A DNA stretch of 64,000 nt, from NCBI RefSeq assembly GCF_014645195.1, contig NZ_BMLK01000007.1:124001-188000 (forward strand), in the 5' to 3' direction. Below are positions 56,797 to 64,000 of the stretch, in pieces. Numbering within the stretch: position 1 is the first letter of the stretch; the number at the start of each line of letters is the position of its first letter. The position numbers were made by a program, and so were the translations under genes. Source of the stretch: Novosphingobium indicum. Its GTDB lineage: Bacteria; Pseudomonadota; Alphaproteobacteria; Sphingomonadales; Sphingomonadaceae. Below the pieces are notes generated by a model. It saw only the letters and a list, made by a program, of their open reading frames with translations, searched no databases and had not been told where the DNA came from.

Positions 56797-57138
56797 TCAG
56801 ATCAGCTTCCAGGTCAGCGGCAGCACGACCGAGCTGGTGCCGGCCGGCGGTGCAGGCAGGCTACCGACGCGCGTCATCAGCGACACCGCTTCCTTGTCGA
56901 GCGCACGCGATCCCGAAGAACCGACGAGTTCGGCCTTCTCGACCTTGCCCGATGCCGAAACATAGACCTTAACCTGAGCGGTGCCTTCCTCGCCGCGCAT
57001 CTGCGCCGTGCGCGGATAGGTCTGCTTGGAAGCGACAACGCGCTTCACGTTGTTGACCCAGCTATCGGCAAAAGCCGGGGTGGCGGTCATCGCCAGAACC
57101 GAAAGGGCGGCTGAAATTTTCAGGATCGTCGTCTTCAT
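56797..57138 (-). CDS. Exported TonB C-terminal-domain protein
   Basis: A 113-residue protein with a Sec signal peptide (MKTTILKISAALSVLAMTATPAFA). The mature part is a single TonB-type C-terminal domain (YPRTAQMRGEEGTAQVKVYV to ELVGSSGSRALDKEAVSLM). It lacks the N-terminal membrane anchor and Pro-rich spanning segment of energy-transducing TonB, so it is unlikely to power transport and may be a free periplasmic binding module. ATG 57138 is supported by GGAGACTG just upstream. It lies 68 bp downstream of the chemoreceptor gene. Confidence 0.8.
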   Translation of the reverse strand: MKTTILKISAALSVLAMTATPAFADSWVNNVKRVVASKQTYPRTAQMRGEEGTAQVKVYVSASGKVEKAELVGSSGSRALDKEAVSLMTRVGSLPAPPAGTSSVVLPLTWKLI

Positions 57139-57206
57139 GGTCAGTCTCCATTTCCGATCGGACTGTGGCCCAATGGCCCTTGTCCGGGGGGCACTCAAAA
57201 AAGGTC

Positions 57207-59105
57207 TTAGAATTCGCTCCAGTCATCGAGGGCGAGGGCATTCGCACCGGATATCGCCGCCGCTGCAGGGCTGCGCCTCGGCGCTTCCTGTACGTGCTCG
57301 TAGGCCGGTTCCTCGCTGTTTGCCGCTTCGCCGGCAGGCAGACCGCGGGCCGATGCCTCGTAGGTGTAGCCGGGCTCGCCATCGCCGAGGCGGAAGGCTG
57401 CCATCTGGCTCATCAGGCGCTGCGTCTCGTGCGAGAGATTGCGGCTGCCGGCGGAGCTTTCCTCGACCATCGCGGCATTCTGCTGCGTGAAGGTGTCCAT
57501 GCCGGCCACCATGGTTGAAATCTCGGTGATGCCTTCGGCCTGCTTTTCGGCCGCGCCGGCGATTTCCTCGACCAGCGAGGACACCGTGGCGACTTCGCCG
57601 ACGATCTGGCGCAGGGCATCGCCGCTGCTTTCGACCAGCGAGACACCGTCGCCCACCTGCTTGGTGCTGCGATCGATCAGGCCGCGTATGTCGTTGGCCG
57701 CATCGGCCGAACGCTGGGCCAGCGCGCGGACTTCGGTGGCGACGACCGCGAAGCCCTTGCCGGCTTCACCCGCCCGGGCGGCCTCGACACCGGCATTGAG
57801 TGCAAGAAGGTTGGTCTGGAAGGCGATACCGTCGATCGTGTTGATGATCGCGGCCATCTCCTTGGAGGTCGTCTCGATGCCGCGCATGGCATCGACGGCC
57901 TGGTGCGCGATATCCTCGACCTTGGTGGCCGTGTCGCGGGCCACGAGCAGACGGGTGCTGGTCTGGCGGGCGTTGTCCGCGGTGACCTGAACCACGCTGG
58001 TGAACTCGTTGAGCGTGCGGGCAGTGTCGGCGAGCGAGCTGGCCTGCTGCTCGGTGCGGCCGGCAAGATCCGAGGTCGCCGCCGCGATCTCGTCGGTGCC
58101 GACGCGGATCGAGTTACACCCGTCGACGATCTGACGCATCGTTTCAGCGAGGCGCGCCACGGCGAGGTTGTAGTCCACCGGCAGGCGGGCAAGGGCGCCT
58201 TCGCCGTCTTCGGCGAGGCGGATGGCCAGATCGCCTTCGGCAAGCTGCGAGAGACCATCACCGATAGCCTGTACGGTCTGCTGCAGATGTCGGGCGCGTT
58301 CCTGCTCTTCGTGAGCGCGTTCCTGATCGGCCTGGGCCAGTTTCTGGAAGCGTTCGAGCGCGCGCGCGAGGCTGCCCAGCTCGTCCTTGCGGTTGACCCC
58401 GGGGATCACGACGTTGGTGTCACCATCGATCAGGCAGCGCACGGCACTGTCGAGCCGCTTCACCGGACGGGCGACCGAGCGCATCATGACAATCAGCAGA
58501 ATGATCGCGCAGGCGAGACCCGCCAGCGCCGTGCCGGTCATTATCTTGCTCGCCTTGGCGTAGATTTCCTCACCATGCGTGGCAGCCGCGTCGGCCGCCT
58601 TGGTGTTGAGATCGATCAGCGTGAGCAGGTGATCTTCGAGCTCGTAGAAGCCGTCGAGACCTTCCATGTCGAACATGTCGGTCGCCGCGGCCGGATCGGT
58701 CTGGGCGAGGTCCATGATCGTCTCGTTCTGGGCAACGTAGGCCTGCCAATCCGCCCGTACCTGATCGAGCGCCGCGATCTGCGCAGGCTGGTGGATGTGC
58801 TTGCGATAGTCCTCGAGCACCCCGTCAATCACGGCACCGGAATTGCGCAGCACCTTTGTCTGGCGATCCCAGGCGGGCGTTCCCGCCGCATTGAGCGTAT
58901 CGGCCTGATGAATCCGGTACTGCGATGCATAGGCATGCAGATCGCCCAGAGCCTGCGATGCGGGCAGGGCATTGCTGGTCAGTTCACTGGTGAGAGTGTT
59001 CACTTCGCCGATCTGGCGAATGGCGAATACACTCATGCCAGCCATGATCGCCAGCAGCAGGCTGAACGCTATGACCAGGCGGTGAGCGATCTTCAAACGT
59101 AACAT
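57207..59105 (-). CDS. Methyl-accepting chemotaxis protein
   Basis: A 632-residue chemoreceptor. TM1 ([20 protein letters not shown]) is followed by a periplasmic four-helix-bundle sensor of about 155 residues (MCP-type helices with [15 protein letters not shown]). TM2 is near 190-212 ([19 protein letters not shown]), then HAMP ([17 protein letters not shown]) and a second HAMP-like segment ([16 protein letters not shown]). The signalling hairpin tip reads [24 protein letters not shown]. The C-terminus DDWSEF fits the xWxxF pentapeptide that tethers CheR/CheB. No che genes are in the window. Ligand unknown. Confidence 0.92.
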   Translation of the reverse strand: MLRLKIAHRLVIAFSLLLAIMAGMSVFAIRQIGEVNTLTSELTSNALPASQALGDLHAYASQYRIHQADTLNAAGTPAWDRQTKVLRNSGAVIDGVLEDYRKHIHQPAQIAALDQVRADWQAYVAQNETIMDLAQTDPAAATDMFDMEGLDGFYELEDHLLTLIDLNTKAADAAATHGEEIYAKASKIMTGTALAGLACAIILLIVMMRSVARPVKRLDSAVRCLIDGDTNVVIPGVNRKDELGSLARALERFQKLAQADQERAHEEQERARHLQQTVQAIGDGLSQLAEGDLAIRLAEDGEGALARLPVDYNLAVARLAETMRQIVDGCNSIRVGTDEIAAATSDLAGRTEQQASSLADTARTLNEFTSVVQVTADNARQTSTRLLVARDTATKVEDIAHQAVDAMRGIETTSKEMAAIINTIDGIAFQTNLLALNAGVEAARAGEAGKGFAVVATEVRALAQRSADAANDIRGLIDRSTKQVGDGVSLVESSGDALRQIVGEVATVSSLVEEIAGAAEKQAEGITEISTMVAGMDTFTQQNAAMVEESSAGSRNLSHETQRLMSQMAAFRLGDGEPGYTYEASARGLPAGEAANSEEPAYEHVQEAPRRSPAAAAISGANALALDDWSEF

Positions 59106-59201
59106 GGCTATCCGTCTCCTGGGGGGGCTAGGTCAGAAGAAGGTGTAGCCAAGAGTGGTTGGGCCCGGCTTAAGTGCACGAACGGTAACAACCGTAGTAG
59201 C

Positions 59202-59235
59202 TAATGCGAAAAGCCTTAGGGATTTTTACGCATTA
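59202..59235. repeat. Inverted repeat upstream of the chemoreceptor gene
   Basis: A perfect TAATGCG / CGCATTA dyad spaced 20 bp, extendable with AAAA / TTTT if one base bulges. It lies about 100-130 bp before the receptor start and after the hsp20 terminator. It could be a regulator site or a hairpin. Function not known. Confidence 0.35.
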
Positions 59236-59275
59236 CTCTCCGATAATGGTGTACGGCGCGGTAAGATTTGGTCGC

Positions 59276-59304
59276 AAAAAGGCGGCCCGGTTTCCCGGAC
59301 CGCC
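59276..59304 (-). terminator. Rho-independent terminator after hsp20
   Basis: Read on the minus strand: GGCGGTCCGGG, a short loop, then CCGGGCCGCC followed by TTTTT. One mismatch is in the stem. It separates the hsp20 transcript from the chemoreceptor gene. Confidence 0.85.
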
Positions 59305-59340
59305 TCGGTTTTCCTAGCCTTTTGAAGAGCTGAAAGCGAT

Positions 59341-59811
59341 TCAGGCCGCAGCGCTGTCCTTGTCGGACTTGTCGTCGACAACCGTAAGCGTGTTGCCGCC
59401 AACGGCGATCTTTTTCGGCCTCATGGCCTCGGGAACTTCGCGCACGAGGTTGATTACCAGCAGCCCGTCAGCCATGTCGGCGTTGTCGACGCGGACATAA
59501 TCGGCCAGTTCAAAGCGCCGTTCGAAGCCGCGCTGGGCAATGCCGACGTGCAGATATTCGCCTTCCGACGAATCGTCCGGCTTGTTGCCCTTCACGATCA
59601 ACAGATTGGCCTGCGCGGTGATGTCGATGTCGGCCGGACGGAAGCCGGCCACCGCAAGCGTGATGCGGTAGGCGTCCTCACCGAGGCGCTCGATGTTGAA
59701 AGGCGGGTACTTGTCGCCGGTATTGGCGCGTCCCTGGTTCTCGATCATGTCGAAGAGGCGGTCGAAGCCCACCATGGTGCGGCGATAAGGCGAAAAATCG
59801 ATACGGTTCAT
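59341..59811 (-). CDS. Small heat-shock protein (Hsp20/IbpA type)
   Basis: A 156-residue alpha-crystallin-family chaperone that holds unfolding proteins. The N-terminus MNRIDFSPYRRTMVGFDRLF is typical of proteobacterial class A/IbpA-like Hsp20. The crystallin domain runs from about 36 to 130 (YRITLAVAGFRPADIDITAQ to GLLVINLVREVPEAMRPKKI). The C-terminal IxI-like motif is part of RPKKIAV. It is expressed from a sigma-32-like promoter with a ROSE-type leader, and divergent from the glutaredoxin gene. Confidence 0.93.
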   Translation of the reverse strand: MNRIDFSPYRRTMVGFDRLFDMIENQGRANTGDKYPPFNIERLGEDAYRITLAVAGFRPADIDITAQANLLIVKGNKPDDSSEGEYLHVGIAQRGFERRFELADYVRVDNADMADGLLVINLVREVPEAMRPKKIAVGGNTLTVVDDKSDKDSAAA

Positions 59812-59905
59812 GACAAAAATCCTCCAATGAGCAATCTTCGTTTCGTCGAGGCCCGGAAACCCGGCGCCTCATCGATGAGCCATCCCCATGGCGGGCCATG
59901 ACTCG
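59812..59905 (-). ncRNA. ROSE-type RNA thermometer in the hsp20 leader
   Basis: In the leader strand, the 3' hairpin contains UUGCU (59834-59830) opposite the Shine-Dalgarno GGAGG (59825-59821) in the sequence AUUGCUCAUUGGAGGAU, the hallmark of ROSE elements in alphaproteobacterial small-heat-shock mRNAs. Two further dyads lie upstream: GAGGC / GCCUC around a CCGG pair, and GCUCAUCGAUGAGG. Heating would melt the last hairpin and free the ribosome binding site. The 5' boundary is approximate. Confidence 0.8.
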
Positions 59906-59914
59906 CATTCCTAG

Positions 59915-59940
59915 ATATGATAGCGGCCCGGCGTTTCAAG
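59915..59940 (-). promoter_or_regulatory. Sigma-32 (RpoH)-like promoter of hsp20
   Basis: On the minus strand, CTTGAA (59940-59935), a 13-bp spacer and ATCATAT (59921-59915). The -35 box is a perfect match to the heat-shock consensus and the -10 box matches five of seven positions of CCCATNT. The predicted transcript start gives a leader of about 95 bases, the right length for a ROSE element. Confidence 0.75.
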
Positions 59941-59971
59941 GGTCGTCAGACAGGCAATGAAGGAGCCCCGA

Positions 59972-60235
59972 ATGAGCCAGCCCAAGGTCGAAATGTACAC
60001 CAAGTGGGGATGCCCCTACTGCGTCGCCGCCAAGTCTCTGTTCGACGGCAAGGGCGTCGCTTACGAAGAATACGACGTGACCATGGGCGGCCCCAAGCGC
60101 GCCGAAATGGAAGACCGCGTTCCCGGCGCCCGCACGGTCCCGCAGATCCTGATCGACGACAAGCCTTACGGCGGCTTTGACGATGTCAACGCGCTGGAGC
60201 GCGGCGGCAAGCTCGACGCGCTGCTCGGGCTCTGA
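59972..60235 (+). CDS. grxC: Glutaredoxin 3
   Basis: An 87-residue dithiol glutaredoxin, reducing disulfides with glutathione. The active site is WGCPYCVAAKSLF, the cis-Pro is in ARTVPQILID, and the glutathione-binding GGFDDVNAL follows. ATG 59972 is used because AGGAG lies six bases upstream; an ATG at 59957 would leave that site inside the gene. The gene starts a plus-strand run grxC-nitrilase-DUF1178 with gaps of 4 and 7 bp. Confidence 0.95.
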   Translation: MSQPKVEMYTKWGCPYCVAAKSLFDGKGVAYEEYDVTMGGPKRAEMEDRVPGARTVPQILIDDKPYGGFDDVNALERGGKLDALLGL

Positions 60236-60239
60236 TCCT

Positions 60240-61055
60240 ATGACACGCGCGGCCCTTTTGCAGATGACGACGGGTATCGACCCTGCGGCGAATGCTGCAA
60301 CGATTGTCGATGCCCTCGCCACTGCCCGCAGCGAAGGGGCCGCGATGCTCTTCACGCCCGAGATGTCGGGCCTGCTCGATCGCAAGCGCTCGCGTGCAGC
60401 GGAGACGATCCGCACCGAAGGTGAAGACACTGTGCTCGCCGCGGTGCGTGAAGTCGCGGCACGCGAAGGGCTGTGGGTGCACCTGGGCTCGCTCGCCATT
60501 GCGCGTGACGACGGCAAGTGGGTGAACCGCGCCTTCGTCATCGACGACAAGGGTGAAATCCGTGCCCGCTACGACAAGCTGCATATGTTCGACGTCGATC
60601 TATCGACCGGCGAATCCTGGCGCGAGTCCAGTGCCTATGCCGCCGGCAACAGCGTGGTCACGGTGGAGACCCCGCTGGGCCGTCTCGGCCTGGCGATCTG
60701 CTACGACATCCGTTTCCCGGCGCTGTTCGAGGCGCTGGGGCAGGCCAGGTGCGACGTCATCGCCATTCCCGCGGCCTTTACCGTTCCGACCGGAAAGGCG
60801 CACTGGCACCTCCTGCAGCGCGCCCGCGCGGTAGAGGCCAGCGCCTATGTCCTGTGCGCCGCGCAAGTGGGGCGGCACGAGGACGGGCGTGAGACCTACG
60901 GGCACTCGCTCGCGATCGATCCCTGGGGTGAGGTCCTGCTCGACATGGGCGGCAAGGCGCCCGGGCTGGGCTATGCCGAGATCGATCCGGCGCGCATTGC
61001 CGAAGTGCGCGCGCAGCTTCCCAGCCTTGCCAATCGCCGCGCGATAGCCAAATAG
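60240..61055 (+). CDS. Carbon-nitrogen hydrolase (Nit1/nitrilase superfamily)
   Basis: A 271-residue amidase-fold enzyme. The Glu-Lys-Cys triad is visible as Glu in LFTPEMSGLL, Lys in RYDKLHMFDVDL and Cys in LAICYDIRFPALFEAL. The sequence best resembles Nit1-type deaminated-glutathione amidases, a repair enzyme for a transaminase side product. That role would fit its place next to glutaredoxin, but the assignment is not firm. ATG 60240 lies 4 bp after grxC. Confidence 0.88.
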   Translation: MTRAALLQMTTGIDPAANAATIVDALATARSEGAAMLFTPEMSGLLDRKRSRAAETIRTEGEDTVLAAVREVAAREGLWVHLGSLAIARDDGKWVNRAFVIDDKGEIRARYDKLHMFDVDLSTGESWRESSAYAAGNSVVTVETPLGRLGLAICYDIRFPALFEALGQARCDVIAIPAAFTVPTGKAHWHLLQRARAVEASAYVLCAAQVGRHEDGRETYGHSLAIDPWGEVLLDMGGKAPGLGYAEIDPARIAEVRAQLPSLANRRAIAK

Positions 61056-61062
61056 CGGATCC

Positions 61063-61572
61063 ATGATCGTCTACGACCTGGAATGCCGCAGCGGCTCCCA
61101 CCGATTCGAGGGCTGGTTCAAGTCCTCGGACGATTTCGCGCGCCAGAAAGAGGACGGTCTGGTCTCCTGCCCCTATTGCGGCTCGGACAATGTCGCGAAG
61201 GCGATGCAAGCCCCCCGGCTGTCGCGCAAGGGCAACCAGATGCCCACTCAGGCAGCGCCGCGCCGTGGGGCTCCGGAAGCGGCCCCGGTGGAACCGGCCG
61301 AACTGGCCGCCCCCGTCGCCAATGCCCCTCTGCCGCCGCAAGCGGTCGAACTGATGCACAAGCTTGCCAAAATGCAGGACGAGGCGCTCAAGGAATCCCG
61401 CTACGTCGGCGAGTCCTTCGCGGAGGACGCCCGCGCGATCCACTATGGCGAACGCGATGCCGAGACCATTCACGGCGAGGCGACGCTGGAACAAGCACAG
61501 GAGCTTCTCGACGAGGGCATATCTGTCATGCCCCTGCCGTTTCCGGTGACCCCGCCCGAACGAAACAACTGA
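61063..61572 (+). CDS. DUF1178 family protein
   Basis: A 169-residue protein with the DUF1178 pattern: the N-terminal MIVYDLECRSGSHRFEGWFK, then a CxxC pair (SCPYCGSDNVAKAMQAPRLS), probably a zinc knuckle with the early Cys. A Pro/Ala linker and a conserved C-terminal helix region follow (YVGESFAEDARAIHYGERDA). Function is unknown. In many alphaproteobacteria it follows grxC and a nitrilase-type gene, as here, so a linked role in thiol metabolism is possible. Confidence 0.87.
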   Translation: MIVYDLECRSGSHRFEGWFKSSDDFARQKEDGLVSCPYCGSDNVAKAMQAPRLSRKGNQMPTQAAPRRGAPEAAPVEPAELAAPVANAPLPPQAVELMHKLAKMQDEALKESRYVGESFAEDARAIHYGERDAETIHGEATLEQAQELLDEGISVMPLPFPVTPPERNN

Positions 61573-61636
61573 TCGACCGTCAGTCGCGTCGGACAGATTG
61601 CCAAGCCTTTGCACGCAAGCTAGGACGCCCCGGCGT

Positions 61637-61713
61637 GCGCCCGTAGCTCAGCAGGATAGAGCACCAGATTCCTAATCTGGGGGCCATGGGTTCGAATCCC
61701 GTCGGGCGCACCA
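61637..61713 (+). tRNA. tRNA-Arg (anticodon CCU)
   Basis: A 77-base cloverleaf with CCA encoded. The acceptor stem is GCGCCCG / CGGGCGC. The anticodon stem CCAGA / TCTGG encloses loop TTCCTAA with anticodon CCT. The T arm contains GGTTCGAATCC. It decodes AGG. An IstB remnant follows about 120 bp downstream, consistent with tRNA 3' ends as insertion hot spots. Confidence 0.95.
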
Positions 61714-61835
61714 TTTTACACTGAGGACGGGAAGAGCCAAAAACCCTAAACGGTAGAGTGGTTTGGGCGGTTCGAAGACCGATTTTGCGGTCGAACGTCA
61801 ATTTATCAGAAAATGCGAGTTTCAGCAGCGTCCGC

Positions 61836-62126
61836 TTGGCGGTGACCGGCAAGCTTGCCGAGCATCTCGCCCGGCTCGACCTGTTGATCCTCGACGAACT
61901 GGGCTACCTCCTGTTCCCCCGCACCGGCGGCCAGTTGCTGTTCCACCTCGTCAGCCACCTTTATGAGCGTACCTCGATCATCGTCACCACCAACCTTGCC
62001 TTCGGCGAATGGCCCACCGTCTTCGGCGACGCCAAGATGACCACGGCCCTGCTCGATCGCCTCACGCACCACTGCGACATCATCGAGACCGGCAACGACA
62101 GCTCGCGTTTCAAGAACCGCAGCTGA
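61836..62126 (+). pseudogene. 3' remnant of an IS21-family istB gene
   Basis: About 97 codons match the C-terminal half of the IstB helper ATPase: the Walker B region [51 protein letters not shown] and [20 protein letters not shown]. The N-terminal half with the Walker A motif, and all of istA, are missing. The open frame reaches back to 61758, but those residues do not resemble IstB. It is a dead fragment of a transposon. I could not define terminal inverted repeats or a target duplication. Confidence 0.8.
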
Positions 62127-62644
62127 GCCCGCCTGGAAAAGAAGACGATTTACGCCGTGCGGGAACGCCTCCGGGCTACGCCCTCCGCCATTCCGGCAAG
62201 GCAAATTCGCGCATCAAGCCTTGCTCCCCTATTGAACCCCGATCCCGGTCCCCGTTCGCGCGCCGATTGACAGTCTTGCCATTTGGCAGTTTTGGCCGTG
62301 ACCGCGTGGTTCTCAACTTCGTCCTGTCGGGCGGGGAATGATTGGAGTAGATGGGGTCCGCCTCGGACAACTAGCGTTCCGGCATTGCCTGGCCAGGCTG
62401 CGCTGGCGCCAATTTTGGCGTTTTCCTGAGCACAGTTCCCGGATCGAAGTTTACATCCTGAAACCTTCTGTTCACCAATATATGAGGATATCGCTACGGA
62501 CGCGGGGAATTTGCCTTCGTACGCCATCAATCGCATTTGCCGTTTGGCATGTAGTCGAACGCCCGATTGTCGACTGCGTGGAATATCCGATTTGCTGAAC
62601 TTGTCGCATAGTGCGAAAATCCAGAAGTGAGTTTCAGGCAGACA
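62127..62644. other. 518-bp region between the IS remnant and the glycosyltransferase gene
   Basis: No gene I can support. It is less GC-rich than its neighbours from about 62440 on. It has two similar short dyads, TTGCCATTTGGCAG at 62276-62289 and TTGCCGTTTGGCAT at 62537-62550. These could be regulator sites for the downstream gene. Small open frames on both strands show no family resemblance. Part of it is probably leftover IS sequence. Confidence 0.5.
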
Positions 62645-64000
62645 GTGGCGTCAGACTTCTATTTCACTCCGTTCGAAGGCAGGCGCCCGCCGCCGCCACT
62701 CCGGGTGTCGCGGCCCGTTGAGCGTATCTGGCATGTGCTTGGCGTGGCGAACCTGCTTGCCGGGGCGATCTATATCTGGTGGCGCTGGACGCATTCGCTC
62801 AATTTCGATGCGCTCTGGTTTGCGCTTCCTCTCGTTTTGGCCGAGACCTGTGCCTACTTCGGGCTGATCCTGTTCACGGCGAACCTGTGGAAGACGCGCG
62901 ATTACCCGCAGCAAGCGCCGCCTTCGTCCATTGCGCAATGCACGCAAGAGGGGGAAAGCGCCGAAAGGCCGGTGAGCGTTGACCTGTTCATCACCACCTA
63001 CAGCGAGGAAGAGGAGCTCGTGCGCCTCTCCATCCGCGATGCGAAGCAGATATCCTATCCCCATGCGATCGACTTTCGTGTCCACGTGCTCGACGACGGG
63101 CGGCGGGAGTCCATGCGCCAGGTCTGCGAAGAGGAGGGGGTGGGCTATATCAGCCGCACCAATAACGTCGGATACAAGGCGGGTAACCTGCGCAATGCCA
63201 TGGAGCAGACGAGCGGCGATTTCATTGTCATCTGCGATGCCGATACGCGACCGTTTCCCACGATCCTCGAACATACGCTGGGTTATTTCCGCGATCCCGA
63301 TGTCGCGATCGTGCAGACGCCGCAGTGGTTCTACGACCTCCCTGAAGGCAAGCGGCTCAAGGATGTGTGGGGACGCCGCGCGGGCAAGCCCGGGCAGCTT
63401 CTCGGCGCGGCGATCGAAGCGGTCTTCGGCGAAATCCGCATCGACGAGGACCCGTTCGTCAATGATCCGGCGATGTTCTACGATGTTATCCAGCGCCGCC
63501 GAAACCCTTGGAATGCGGCCTTTTGTTGCGGGGCCGGTTCGATCCATCGCCGAGAAGCGGTTATGTTCGTGGCGCTGCGTGCCTATGCCGATGCCATTGC
63601 CCGCAGCGGCGACGAAGGCCGTAGTCGCATCCGCAAGCTTCTGGGACTGCAGCACAAACCCGATGATGCCCTGGCACGATGGCAGGCTGCGCAGGAAGAG
63701 GAACTCACACCTTACAAGTTCCACGTTTCGGAAGACATCTACTCCACCATCGTCCTGCATCAGGATAGCGAGCGAAAGTGGAAGACCGTGCTCCACCCGG
63801 AAGTGGAGTCGAAAATGCTTTCGCCGCAGGATCTGCTCTCGTGGACGGTGCAGCGGTTCAAGTATGCGGGCGGAAGTCTGGACATCTTCTTCCACGACAA
63901 CCCGGTAACGCGGCCCGGCATGACGCTCGCGCAGCGCGTGATGTACCTGACCACGTTCTGGTCTTATTTCGGCGCCACCTGGAACCTGATCTTCCTGCTA
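62645..64000 (+). CDS. Cellulose-synthase-like family 2 glycosyltransferase, 3' end outside window
   Basis: The first 452 codons of a processive membrane glycosyltransferase of the BcsA type. Two N-terminal helices (VLGVANLLAGAIYIWWRW and LWFALPLVLAETCAYFGLIL) are followed by the cytoplasmic GT2 domain: DLFITTYSEEEELVRLSIRD, HVLDDGRRESM (first Asp), VICDADTRPFPTILEHTL (DxD), VSEDIYSTIVL (catalytic SED in place of TED) and QRFKYAGGS (variant of QxxRW). A further helix begins at the window edge. The start is GTG 62645 or GTG 62627, since a stop at 62609 closes the frame. A PilZ domain or partner genes would lie outside. The polymer is unknown. Confidence 0.85.
   Translation, partial: MASDFYFTPFEGRRPPPPLRVSRPVERIWHVLGVANLLAGAIYIWWRWTHSLNFDALWFALPLVLAETCAYFGLILFTANLWKTRDYPQQAPPSSIAQCTQEGESAERPVSVDLFITTYSEEEELVRLSIRDAKQISYPHAIDFRVHVLDDGRRESMRQVCEEEGVGYISRTNNVGYKAGNLRNAMEQTSGDFIVICDADTRPFPTILEHTLGYFRDPDVAIVQTPQWFYDLPEGKRLKDVWGRRAGKPGQLLGAAIEAVFGEIRIDEDPFVNDPAMFYDVIQRRRNPWNAAFCCGAGSIHRREAVMFVALRAYADAIARSGDEGRSRIRKLLGLQHKPDDALARWQAAQEEELTPYKFHVSEDIYSTIVLHQDSERKWKTVLHPEVESKMLSPQDLLSWTVQRFKYAGGSLDIFFHDNPVTRPGMTLAQRVMYLTTFWSYFGATWNLIFLL

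Noticed and set aside
61758..61835. Upstream part of the open frame containing the istB remnant as a real N-terminus
   Set aside because: These residues do not match IstB and lack Walker A, so the frame is open by chance and the gene is broken.
62150..62536. 128-codon minus-strand open frame downstream of the istB remnant
   Set aside because: No family resemblance, mixed composition, no ribosome binding site seen, and it lies in sequence likely left by an IS element.
62651..63895. 414-codon minus-strand open frame over the glycosyltransferase
   Set aside because: The plus-strand frame from 62645 has the DDG, DxD and SED motifs and TM helices. It is easy to overlook because it runs off the window without a stop.

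Overview
The window is a GC-rich chromosomal segment of an alphaproteobacterium, most likely a sphingomonad (Novosphingobium/Sphingobium-like). This placement is inference from gene content and order: a 14-gene complex I operon running into birA-coaX-rnj, the order ppiD-trpE-trpGDC-moaC-moeA-lexA, DUF1467 and DUF1178 proteins, an alphaproteobacterial GTTC-N7-GTTC SOS box, and a ROSE-type leader on hsp20. There is no rRNA, CRISPR array or prophage. The only mobile-element trace is an IstB remnant beside a tRNA-Arg.

Layout. 1-5.7 kb: the end of a methyltransferase gene, a long nitronate-monooxygenase-like flavoenzyme, DUF805 and ammonium transporter genes on the minus strand, a 2-hydroxyacid dehydrogenase and an exported SH3 protein. 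5.9-8.3 kb: a compact arsenic operon (arsR, arsI, arsC, ACR3) with a dyad operator. 8.4-9.6 kb: thiolase. 10.1-25.2 kb: nuoABCDEFGHIJKLMN, with an extra 66-residue membrane ORF between nuoD and nuoE and palindromic repeats filling three gaps. 25.2-28.6 kb: birA, coaX, RNase J and DUF1467. 28.7-29.5 kb: an SDR gene.

29.5-36.6 kb is the least explained region. A 938-residue two-TM coiled-coil protein carries seven tandem 29-residue repeats. It is divergent from four genes: an Hpt-like protein without the phospho-accepting His, a degenerate nucleotidyltransferase-like membrane protein, an unrecognised helical protein, and a histidine-kinase-like protein with an intact ATPase domain but Pro in place of the acceptor His. 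I consider this locus the best candidate for an undescribed system.

36.7-44.6 kb: a class A PBP, citrate synthase and glutamyl-tRNA synthetase, ComEC, and LexA with its SOS box. 44.6-53.3 kb (minus strand): moeA, moaC, trpC, trpD, trpG, a lipoprotein glycosidase, trpE and ppiD. 53.6-56.7 kb: tpiA, secG, pyrG. 56.8-59.9 kb (minus strand): a TonB-domain protein, an orphan chemoreceptor, and hsp20 with a sigma-32-like promoter and RNA thermometer. 60-61.7 kb: glutaredoxin, nitrilase-family hydrolase, DUF1178, tRNA-Arg(CCU). The window ends inside a BcsA-like glycosyltransferase.

Most of the window is housekeeping: respiration, tryptophan, molybdopterin, pyrimidine and cofactor synthesis, and protein export and folding. 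Accessory content is limited to the ars operon, the palindromic repeats, the IS remnant and possibly the polysaccharide synthase.
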